Shown here: positions 1 through 14,246 of the stretch, piece by piece | How positions within the stretch are numbered: position 1 is the stretch's first letter | Layout: each line of letters opens with the position of its first letter | From: Fen-999 sp035654135 | GTDB lineage: Bacteria; Pseudomonadota; Gammaproteobacteria; Burkholderiales; Rhodocyclaceae | Length of the DNA stretch: 16,433 bases | Assembly: GCA_035654135.1 (NCBI GenBank) | Contig: DASRXN010000216.1 | Location: 1-16,433 of the forward strand | Direction of reading: 5' to 3' | Notes under the pieces: generated by a model | Told to the model about the DNA's origin: nothing | The model's input: the letters and a program-made list of their open reading frames with translations, nothing else | Database searches by the model: none | Made by a program: the position numbers and the translations under genes

Positions 1-2151
<2,151 letters not shown>

Positions 2152-2158
2152 CGCTTAT

Positions 2159-2164
2159 CTCCTT
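2159..2164 (-). promoter_or_regulatory. Ribosome binding site of rpoC
   Basis: AAGGAG on the minus strand, 7 nt before the rpoC ATG, in the 22-nt gap after the rpoB stop. It is a strong Shine-Dalgarno site and fixes the start codon. Confidence 0.85.
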
Positions 2165-2173
2165 GTCCGGCTC

Positions 2174-6277
<4,104 letters not shown>

Positions 6278-6306
6278 GGTCGCTCCGTTTTCTCGTCAGC
6301 GTCGAA

Positions 6307-6349
6307 GGTCAGAAGGCAGGGCTGAATTCTTCAGCTCTCTCTGCTGACC
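6307..6349 (-). promoter_or_regulatory. Long stem-loop in the rplL-rpoB gap, possible RNase III processing site
   Basis: On the minus-strand RNA an outer stem (GGTCAG, 6344-6349, with CTGACC, 6307-6312) encloses an inner stem GCTGAA / TTCAGC (6330-6335 with 6321-6326) closed by a GAA loop. An internal loop of about 8 nt per side separates them. In E. coli the same gap carries an RNase III cleavage hairpin downstream of the attenuator. The equivalence here is inferred from position and shape only. Confidence 0.45.
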
Positions 6350-6382
6350 GCGCCGTATTTCCACATACAGGGCAGAAAGCAC

Positions 6383-6413
6383 AAAAGGGCTGATGGCGAA
6401 TTGCCACCAGCCC
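6383..6413 (-). terminator. rplL-rpoB attenuator (rho-independent type hairpin)
   Basis: Just 17 nt after the rplL stop the minus-strand RNA can form an 11-bp stem: GGGCTGGTGGC (6403-6413) pairs with GCCATCAGCCC (6387-6397) through one G-U pair and a 5-nt loop. It is followed by TTTT, then GTGCTTT. This is the position of the partial terminator that sets the lower rpoBC expression relative to rplJL in E. coli. The U-run is short and broken, which fits a leaky attenuator rather than a full stop. Confidence 0.75.
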
Positions 6414-6430
6414 GTGACTCAATCAAGGTG

Positions 6431-6808
6431 TTACTTGACCTCGACCTTGGCGCCGGCATCCTCGAGTTGCTTCTTGAGGGCAGCGGCGTCGGCCTTCGGG
6501 ATTGCTTCCTTGACCGGCTTCGGGGCGCCGTCGACCAGGTCCTTGGCTTCCTTCAGACCCAGGCCGGTGGCAGCACGCACCACCTTGATGACTTCGACCT
6601 TCTTCTCGCCGGCAGCCAGCAGCATGACGGTGAATTCGGTCTGCTCTTCGGCCGGGGCGGCAGCACCGCCAGCAGCCGGGGCGGCCACGGCGACAGCGGC
6701 GGCAGCGGCGGACACGCCGAACTTTTCTTCCATTTCCTTGATCAGCTCGGACAGTTCGAGAACGGTCATGCCGGCGATGGCGTCGAGAATTTCAGCTTTT
6801 GTTGCCAT
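6431..6808 (-). CDS. rplL: 50S ribosomal protein L7/L12
   Basis: This gene encodes the acidic stalk protein of the large subunit, present as several dimers that recruit and stimulate the GTPase factors EF-Tu, EF-G, IF2 and RF3. The product has 125 residues. An N-terminal dimerisation and L10-binding segment covers about residues 1-32. A flexible Ala/Pro/Gly hinge (about 33-53) follows, then the compact C-terminal factor-binding domain with the usual KKVEVIKVVR and GLKEAKDLV stretches. The ATG at 6808 has AGGAG at 6819-6823, a rather long 10-nt spacing. It lies 57 nt after rplJ and is translated from the same message. L10 and L7/L12 form one complex, which in other bacteria represses its own translation at the rplJ leader. 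Length and sequence are normal. Confidence 0.98.
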   Translation of the reverse strand: MATKAEILDAIAGMTVLELSELIKEMEEKFGVSAAAAAVAVAAPAAGGAAAPAEEQTEFTVMLLAAGEKKVEVIKVVRAATGLGLKEAKDLVDGAPKPVKEAIPKADAAALKKQLEDAGAKVEVK

Positions 6809-6865
6809 GATAAGAATGCTCCTGAATGAATTAATGGTTCGTTACTTGACGGAATATCGTCGCGT

Positions 6866-7390
6866 TTATGCGGTCTCTTTGGCGTCGCGCACGGCAGCGA
6901 GGCCCCGGACAAACTTGGTCGGGACTTCGTTGAGCGTGCGGACGAACTGGGCAATCGGTGCCTGCATGGTGCCGAGCAGCTTCGACAGCAGTTCTTCGCG
7001 GCTGGGCATCGTGGCCAGCGCCTTGACGCCGTTGGCGTCCATGACGTAATTGGCCATCGAACCCGCCTTGATGACGAGCTTGTCGTTGCCCTTGGCGAAC
7101 TCGTGGAGGGTCTTGGCCGCCGCCACTGGATCCTTCGAGATCCCGTAGATCAGCGGGCCGACCATCGCCCCCTGGAGTCCTTCGAACGGCGTACCAGCAA
7201 TGGCACGACGTACCAAGGTGTTCTTCAGCACACGCAGATACACACCCGACTTGCGCGCATTGGCGCGCAGGGCGGTGATCTGCCCAACTTCGAGACCACG
7301 GTACTCAGCGACGATGATTGTCTGGGCACCCGCCACCTGCGCGGATACTTCGGCAACTACCGCCTTTTTCTCATCGAGATTGAGACCCAA
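6866..7390 (-). CDS. rplJ: 50S ribosomal protein L10 (TTG start)
   Basis: This gene encodes the stalk base protein of the large subunit, which binds 23S rRNA through its N-terminal domain and L7/L12 dimers through its C-terminal helix. The product has 174 residues. The first residues, MGLNLDEKKAVVAEVSAQV, match the family start closely, yet the codon is TTG at 7390. GGAG at 7397-7400 lies 6 nt upstream inside AAAGGAG, so initiation there is well supported, and no in-frame ATG gives a better family fit. Typical L10 stretches YRGLEVGQI and YLRVLKNTLVRRA are present. The gene is preceded by a 204-nt leader with L10-leader features and followed by rplL. The rare start codon may lower translation or form part of autogenous control; that is inference. 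Confidence 0.97.
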   Translation of the reverse strand: MGLNLDEKKAVVAEVSAQVAGAQTIIVAEYRGLEVGQITALRANARKSGVYLRVLKNTLVRRAIAGTPFEGLQGAMVGPLIYGISKDPVAAAKTLHEFAKGNDKLVIKAGSMANYVMDANGVKALATMPSREELLSKLLGTMQAPIAQFVRTLNEVPTKFVRGLAAVRDAKETA

Positions 7391-7396
7391 GGTCAG

Positions 7397-7400
7397 CTCC
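7397..7400 (-). promoter_or_regulatory. Ribosome binding site deciding the TTG start of rplJ
   Basis: GGAG within AAAGGAG on the minus strand, 6 nt before the TTG at 7390. It is the only strong Shine-Dalgarno site near the family-consistent N-terminus of L10 and so fixes this unusual start. Confidence 0.85.
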
Positions 7401-7412
7401 TTTCAAATACCG

Positions 7413-7430
7413 GACCGACAAAAGTCAGTC
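7413..7430 (-). promoter_or_regulatory. Hairpin just before the rplJ ribosome site
   Basis: On the minus-strand RNA GACTGAC (7424-7430) pairs with GTCGGTC (7413-7419) around a TTTT loop, 7 bp with one G-U pair, ending 12 nt upstream of the GGAG. Its place suggests it belongs to the leader fold that controls L10 translation. It lacks a following U-run, so it is not a terminator. Confidence 0.5.
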
Positions 7431-7594
7431 ACGGCGACACGGCGACCTTCATTCAGGAATCAAACTGCCATCCTGTCTTCGGGTAGCGCCATCTGCGTTG
7501 GTCACCGATGCAGCTAGCGATTAAGCCCTTGCGGGCACCTACGGTCTTTGACAACCCGTCACGCCCGAACAGCGGCGCAACGGCCCAAAGTTCT

Positions 7595-8302
7595 TTACTG
7601 CGCTTGCTGGGCAACCAGACTGGCCTGGTCGACCCTTACGCCGGCACCCATCGTCGAGGACACCGAGACTTTCCTCAGGTACTGCCCCTTGGCCGCGGCC
7701 GGCTTGGCCTTGCTGAGCGCCTCGATCAGCGCCAAGATGTTCTGCTGCAGCGCCTCGACGGTGAATGAAGCGCGGCCGATGGTGCACTGAATGATGCCGC
7801 CCTTGTCGGTGCGATACTGGACCTGGCCGGCCTTGGCGTTCTTCACCGCCGTCGTCACGTCCATGGTCACGGTGCCAACCTTCGGATTCGGCATCAGGCC
7901 GCGCGGGCCGAGAATCTGACCGAGCGCACCGACCACTTTCATGGCATCAGGCGTGGCGATACAGACGTCGAAATCCATGGTGCCACCCTTGACAGTTGCC
8001 GCCAGGTCGTCGAAACCGACCACGTCGGCCCCTGCGGCCTTGGCCTCCTCGGCCTTGGCGCCTTGAGCAAAGACGGCGACGCGCACCTTTTTACCCGTAC
8101 CGGCAGGCAATACGACGGAGCCGCGTACCAATTGGTCTGACTTCTTGGCATCAATGCCGAGGTTGACGGCCACGTCGACCGACTCGTCAAACTTGGCGGT
8201 GGCGTTTTCCTTTACCAGGGCGAGCGCCTCAGTAAGGGCGTAGTTCTTGGAACGGTCAACCTTGGCGCGAACAGCGTTCAGCCGCTTGGAATGCTTGGCC
8301 AT
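7595..8302 (-). CDS. rplA: 50S ribosomal protein L1
   Basis: This gene encodes the L1 stalk protein, which moves with the exit-site tRNA during translocation. In many bacteria it also represses its own operon by binding the rplK-rplA message. The product has 235 residues, the usual length. The L1 signature LGPRGLMPNPKVGT spans residues 131-144. The frame stays open upstream to 8410, but the family N-terminus MAKHSKRL begins at the ATG at 8302, preceded 8 nt upstream by GGAGGG (8311-8316). The longer reading would overlap rplK by more than 100 nt and adds 36 unrelated residues. Only 1 nt separates the rplK stop from this ATG, so the two genes are translationally coupled. Confidence 0.98.
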   Translation of the reverse strand: MAKHSKRLNAVRAKVDRSKNYALTEALALVKENATAKFDESVDVAVNLGIDAKKSDQLVRGSVVLPAGTGKKVRVAVFAQGAKAEEAKAAGADVVGFDDLAATVKGGTMDFDVCIATPDAMKVVGALGQILGPRGLMPNPKVGTVTMDVTTAVKNAKAGQVQYRTDKGGIIQCTIGRASFTVEALQQNILALIEALSKAKPAAAKGQYLRKVSVSSTMGAGVRVDQASLVAQQAQ

Positions 8303-8303
8303 G

Positions 8304-8735
8304 TTAGAGGCCCTCCACAGTGATGCCCATGCTGCGGGCGCTGCCGGCGATCGTGCGCACCGCCGCATCCATGTCGGCCGCGGTGAGATCCGGCATCTTG
8401 GCCTTGGCAATCTCCTCGGCCTGGGCGCGGGTAAGCTTGCCGACCTTGTCGGTATGGGGCTTGGGCGAACCCTTCTGAACGCCAGCCGCCTTCTTTATGA
8501 GGACGGTCGCGGGCGGCGTCTTCATAATGAAGGTGAAGCTCTTGTCCGCGAAGGCAGTAATCACCACGGGGATCGGCAGACCAGGCTCCAAACCCTGAGT
8601 CTTGGCGTTGAACGCCTTGCAGAACTCCATGATGTTGAGGCCGCGCTGGCCGAGCGCGGGACCGATCGGGGGCGAGGGATTCGCCTTGCCCGCCGGCACT
8701 TGCAGCTTGATGTAGCCGATGATCTTCTTTGCCAT
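8304..8735 (-). CDS. rplK: 50S ribosomal protein L11
   Basis: This gene encodes a protein of the GTPase-associated centre at the base of the stalk. It contacts 23S rRNA and the translation factors, is needed for RelA activation, and is where thiostrepton-type drugs act. The product has 143 residues. The N-terminal domain shows the proline-rich PSPPIGPALG stretch (residues 20-29). The C-terminal rRNA-binding domain ends with the signature RTIAGSARSMGI (about 127-138). The ATG at 8733-8735 has AGGAG at 8741-8745 with 5-nt spacing. A 92-nt gap separates it from nusG, the only sizeable gap between tRNA-Trp and rplA, and a place where E. coli has the L11 operon promoter; I could not find a convincing promoter there. 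The next gene, rplA, starts 1 nt later. Confidence 0.98.
   Translation of the reverse strand: MAKKIIGYIKLQVPAGKANPSPPIGPALGQRGLNIMEFCKAFNAKTQGLEPGLPIPVVITAFADKSFTFIMKTPPATVLIKKAAGVQKGSPKPHTDKVGKLTRAQAEEIAKAKMPDLTAADMDAAVRTIAGSARSMGITVEGL
8311..8316 (-). promoter_or_regulatory. Ribosome binding site of rplA inside the end of rplK
   Basis: GGAGGG on the minus strand, 8 nt before the ATG at 8302, within the last codons of rplK. It decides the rplA start against the longer open frame that begins at 8410. Confidence 0.85.
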
Positions 8736-8827
8736 GATGGCTCCTGACTAATTGAGTTCCAGCGCGCTTTCAGTTGTCCTACTCACGCTCCTCTTGCCGA
8801 AATCAAGGCTTCCGGCGGGCCAAAAAC
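8736..8827 (-). other. nusG-rplK intergenic region with a weak hairpin
   Basis: These 92 nt hold no gene. On the minus-strand RNA GCCGGAA can pair with TTTCGGC around a 7-nt loop (about 8796-8816), without a U-run. TTGATT in the same stretch has no good -10 partner at 16-18 nt. The region may carry the L1 operator of the rplK-rplA message, as in E. coli, but I cannot point to it. Confidence 0.35.
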
Positions 8828-9361
8828 TCATGCCTTCTCGACCTGCGCAAACTCCAGCTCGACAGGCGTAGCACGACCAAAAATTGTCACTGAAACGCGC
8901 AAGCGGCTTTTCTCGTAGTTGACTTCTTCTACTGTACCGTTGAAGTCCGTAAACGGACCTTCCTTGACGCGAACCAGCTCGCCGGTCTCGAACAGCACCT
9001 TGGGGCGCGGCTTCTCGACACCCTCCTGCATCTGCTGCATGATCTTGTCGACCTCCTTTTCGGAGATCGGCGTCGGCTTGGTGGCGGTACCGCCAACGAA
9101 ACCCGTCACCTTCGGTGTGCTTTTCACCAAGTGCCAGGACTCGTCGTCCATGTCCATCTCGACCAGCACATAGCCGGGGAAGAACTTGCGTTCGGAAGTG
9201 TGTTTTTGGCCGGATTTCATTTCGACCACTTCCTCGACCGGCACCAGAATCTGGCCGAATTTATCTTGCATGCCGGCGCGGGCAATGCGCTCAACGAGAG
9301 CCCGTTGCACGGACTTCTCGAAACCGGAATAGGCGTGAACCACGTACCAGCGTTTCGTCAT
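8828..9361 (-). CDS. nusG: Transcription elongation/antitermination factor NusG
   Basis: NusG binds the clamp of RNA polymerase, suppresses pausing, and links the polymerase to Rho or to the ribosome through S10. The product has 177 residues, typical of the family. The N-terminal NGN domain starts with RWYVVHAYSGFE and includes the RKFFPGYVLVEM stretch (residues 58-69). The C-terminal KOW domain begins at about residue 127 (GELVRVKEGPF) and contains the NGTVEEV turn. The ATG at 9361 lies 4 nt after the secE stop, with only a weak GGA upstream, so translation coupled to secE is likely. SecE and NusG as neighbours before rplK is the standard bacterial arrangement. Confidence 0.98.
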   Translation of the reverse strand: MTKRWYVVHAYSGFEKSVQRALVERIARAGMQDKFGQILVPVEEVVEMKSGQKHTSERKFFPGYVLVEMDMDDESWHLVKSTPKVTGFVGGTATKPTPISEKEVDKIMQQMQEGVEKPRPKVLFETGELVRVKEGPFTDFNGTVEEVNYEKSRLRVSVTIFGRATPVELEFAQVEKA

Positions 9362-9365
9362 GATC

Positions 9366-9713
9366 TTATTTCCAGCCCAGTACGAGATCGTAGAGCACCC
9401 ACTCGAGGCTCTTGTCAGCTATCCAGAGCATGATCGCCATCACCAGCACGAAGGCGAAGACTGCGCCGGTGGTCTGCATTGTTTCCTTGCGGGTCGGCCA
9501 GGCCACCTTACGGGCTTCGTTGGTCGCTTCCTGGCTGAATGCAAAAAAGCGCTGGCCCGGCTCGGTAAACCACGCAACGGCCACGCCGGCGCCTATGCCC
9601 GCCAGCACCGACAACACGCGCAGGATCATCGGCTGCTCGGCGAGCAGATAGAAACCGGCCAACCCCGCTATCAGCAGGAGAATTGCAGCGGCGAATTTAA
9701 GCTTGTCGGCCAT
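9366..9713 (-). CDS. secE: Preprotein translocase subunit SecE
   Basis: SecE is the essential small subunit of the SecYEG channel in the inner membrane, clamping the two halves of SecY. The product has 115 residues. Three hydrophobic segments are visible at about residues 6-24, 30-49 and 81-100, the three-helix form common in proteobacteria. Before the third helix lies the conserved amphipathic cytoplasmic motif EARKVAWPTRKET (66-78), which identifies the family. The ATG at 9713 has only a weak GGA site (9719-9721). The gene begins 25 nt after the tRNA-Trp 3' end, so its message probably arises by tRNA processing from a longer transcript. Confidence 0.97.
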   Translation of the reverse strand: MADKLKFAAAILLLIAGLAGFYLLAEQPMILRVLSVLAGIGAGVAVAWFTEPGQRFFAFSQEATNEARKVAWPTRKETMQTTGAVFAFVLVMAIMLWIADKSLEWVLYDLVLGWK

Positions 9714-9738
9714 TTCGTTCCATGAACATCGTATTCAG

Positions 9739-9814
9739 TGGCAGGGGCAGAGGGAATCGAACCCCCAACCTACGGTTTTGGAGACCGTCGCTCTGCCAAT
9801 TGAGCTATGCCCCT
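9739..9814 (-). tRNA. trpT: tRNA-Trp (anticodon CCA)
   Basis: This is a 76-nt cloverleaf. The acceptor strands AGGGGCA (9808-9814) and TGCCCCT (9743-9749) pair over 7 bp, G is the discriminator base, and CCA is encoded (9739-9741). The anticodon stem is ACGGT/ACCGT and the loop CTCCAAA (9777-9783) carries anticodon CCA at 9779-9781. The T-arm has GGTTCGATTCC. It sits between tuf and secE, the usual place in betaproteobacteria for the tufB copy, so the downstream flank of this tuf is tufB-like. Confidence 0.98.
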
Positions 9815-9830
9815 GCGGCAGAAACTGCAA

Positions 9831-9858
9831 AGGGTGACGCCCTTTCGGACGTCACCCT
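9831..9858 (-). terminator. Stem-loop between tuf and tRNA-Trp
   Basis: On the minus-strand RNA AGGGTGACG (9850-9858) pairs perfectly with CGTCACCCT (9831-9839) over 9 bp, topped by CC-GAAA-GG in the loop. It starts 18 nt after the tuf stop and ends 16 nt before the tRNA. Only UUU follows, so it is probably a leaky attenuator, a 3'-end protector for the tuf message, or a processing signal rather than a strong terminator. Confidence 0.5.
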
Positions 9859-9876
9859 GCCAACGTTTTTCTCCGC

Positions 9877-11067
<1,191 letters not shown>

Positions 11068-11090
11068 TTTTCGCTTCCTCTAAAGAACAG

Positions 11091-13184
<2,094 letters not shown>

Positions 13185-13255
13185 TTTGAATACCTGCCTT
13201 ATCTAAGCCAAACCGCCTTGGCCCTCACCGAGTGGAGAGACGCCAGGGCGGCAAC

Positions 13256-13284
13256 AAAAAAACCGCGCGACATTGCCGCGCGAT
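13256..13284 (-). terminator. Rho-independent terminator-like hairpin between rpsG and fusA
   Basis: Beginning 5 nt after the rpsG stop, the minus-strand RNA forms CGCGCG (13277-13282) against CGCGCG (13264-13269) around a 7-nt loop. A flanking U-G and A-U pair extends the stem to 8 bp. It runs straight into seven U residues (13256-13262) and then GUUG. GC-rich stem plus U7 is the classic intrinsic terminator form. On the plus strand no T-run follows, so it acts on these genes only. Within a str operon it is likely partial, since fusA-tuf must still be expressed. Confidence 0.8.
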
Positions 13285-13289
13285 GACTG

Positions 13290-13760
13290 TCAGAACCTGA
13301 AATGCGAGAACGCCTTGTTGGCCTCGGCCATACGATGAACTTCCTCGCGCCGCTTCATCGCCGCGCCGCGACCTTCTGCCGCCTCGAGCAGTTCATTGGC
13401 CAAACGCTGGCCCATGGACTTTTCGCTGCGCTTGCGGGCTGCCTCGCGCAACCAGCGCATCGATAGCGCCATGCGGCGGGACGGACGCACCTCGACAGGA
13501 ACCTGGTAGTTGGCACCACCAACGCGACGGCTCTTGACCTCAACCACCGGCTTGACATTGTTCACCGCCAGAGAAAAGACTTCCAGGGGGTCTTTGCCAC
13601 TCTTGGTCTTGATCTGATCGAAAGCGCCATAGATGATGCGCTCGGCAACAGACTTCTTGCCACTGGTCATCAACACATTGACGAATTTTGAAACATCGAC
13701 ACTGCCGAACTTAGGATCCGGCAGGATGTCACGCTTGGGTACTTCACGACGACGGGGCAT
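13290..13760 (-). CDS. rpsG: 30S ribosomal protein S7
   Basis: This gene encodes the primary 16S rRNA-binding protein that starts assembly of the 30S head and lies near the exit-site tRNA. The product has 156 residues, the common bacterial length. The N-terminal signature spans about residues 15-47 (DPKFGS, then FVNVLMTSGKKSVAERI). The extended beta-hairpin VGGANYQVPVEVRPSRR that contacts rRNA is present (about 80-96). The ATG at 13760 has GAGG at 13766-13769 with 5-nt spacing. The gap after rpsL is only 18 nt, whereas E. coli has nearly 100 nt there holding the S7 autoregulatory site, so that control must differ or be absent here. A terminator-like hairpin follows the stop codon. Confidence 0.98.
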   Translation of the reverse strand: MPRRREVPKRDILPDPKFGSVDVSKFVNVLMTSGKKSVAERIIYGAFDQIKTKSGKDPLEVFSLAVNNVKPVVEVKSRRVGGANYQVPVEVRPSRRMALSMRWLREAARKRSEKSMGQRLANELLEAAEGRGAAMKRREEVHRMAEANKAFSHFRF

Positions 13761-13778
13761 GATGACCTCGGGACTTTG

Positions 13779-14156
13779 TTATGCCTGCTTCGGCCGCTTG
13801 GAGCCGTACTTGGAACGGGCCTGCTTGCGATCTTTGACACCTTGAGTATCCAGGCTGCCGCGAACGATGTGGTAGCGCACACCAGGCAAGTCCTTCACCC
13901 GACCGCCACGGATCAGCACCACGGAGTGCTCTTGCAGGTTGTGGCCTTCGCCACCGATATACGAAATAACCTCGAAACCATTGGTCAAGCGAACCTTGGC
14001 CACTTTACGCAGTGCCGAGTTCGGCTTTTTCGGTGTCGTGGTGTAGACGCGGGTGCAAACGCCCCGCTTCGCCGGGCTGCCACCGAGCGCCGGCACCTTA
14101 CTCTTGCTCTGCGGCGCCTGGCGGCCCTTGCGCACCAGCTGATTTATGGTTGGCAT
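13779..14156 (-). CDS. rpsL: 30S ribosomal protein S12
   Basis: This gene encodes the decoding-centre protein that affects accuracy and streptomycin response. The product has 125 residues. The TTTPKKPNSALRKVAKVRL block includes Lys 43, and GGRVKDLPG includes Lys 88 and Asp 89. These are the residues usually altered in streptomycin-resistant strains (K43, K88) and modified by RimO (Asp 89); all are in the wild-type form. The start is ATG at 14156, with a modest GGGA about 8 nt upstream. It is the first gene after a near-consensus promoter that lies in the 90-nt gap behind rpoC, so it opens the str operon rpsL-rpsG-fusA-tuf. Confidence 0.98.
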   Translation of the reverse strand: MPTINQLVRKGRQAPQSKSKVPALGGSPAKRGVCTRVYTTTPKKPNSALRKVAKVRLTNGFEVISYIGGEGHNLQEHSVVLIRGGRVKDLPGVRYHIVRGSLDTQGVKDRKQARSKYGSKRPKQA

Positions 14157-14184
14157 ATCAAATTCCCAAAATACACAAGCTTGC

Positions 14185-14210
14185 GGCCCTTTGCGGGGTG
14201 CAAAGAGGCC
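14185..14210 (-). promoter_or_regulatory. Hairpin in the rpsL leader
   Basis: On the minus strand GGCC (14207-14210) and CTTTGC (14200-14205) pair with GCAAAG (14189-14194) and GGCC (14185-14188). This is 10 bp with one bulged base and a 5-nt loop. No U-run follows. It begins at about the expected transcription start of the rpsL promoter, so only the inner stem may form in that transcript. Transcripts reading through from rpoC could form all of it. Confidence 0.5.
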
Positions 14211-14212
14211 GG

Positions 14213-14241
14213 ATTATATTGACCACACAGGTAGCCGTCAA
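14213..14241 (-). promoter_or_regulatory. Near-consensus sigma70 promoter of the str operon
   Basis: On the minus strand the -35 box TTGACG (14236-14241) and a perfect -10 box TATAAT (14213-14218) are separated by 17 nt, the optimum. The -35 box starts 5 nt after the rpoC stop codon. The predicted start of transcription is near 14206, leaving a leader of about 50 nt before the rpsL ATG. This is the best promoter in the window by eye. Confidence 0.85.
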
Positions 14242-14246
14242 CCGGC

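Larger units (their letters stand above)
7391..7560 (-). promoter_or_regulatory. L10-type ribosomal protein leader of rplJ-rplL
   Basis: The 204-nt stretch between rplA and rplJ holds no gene. On the minus strand it contains a hairpin with a GNRA tetraloop, GCCC-GCAA-GGGC (7525-7536). A longer-range pairing of CGTAGGT (7537-7543) with ACCAACG (7496-7502) has one A-A mismatch, and an ACGCAGATGG stretch follows. This arrangement in front of rplJ resembles the L10 leader, where the L10-L7/L12 complex binds and represses rplJL translation. I see no convincing sigma70 promoter in the gap, so the upstream limit of the leader is a guess. Confidence 0.7.

Noticed and set aside
8303..8410. Longer rplA starting at 8410
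   Set aside because: The 36 extra residues overlap rplK in another frame and do not resemble L1. The ATG at 8302 has a good ribosome site and the family N-terminus.
8736..8827. Promoter for rplK in the nusG-rplK gap
   Set aside because: TTGATT has no acceptable -10 box at 16-18 nt (the sequence there reads AGTAGG), so I do not call it, although E. coli has a promoter at this place.
9831..9870. Plus-strand terminator (hairpin followed later by five T)
   Set aside because: The T-run starts 7 nt after the stem and no plus-strand gene precedes it. The hairpin is better explained by the minus-strand tuf-tRNA gap.
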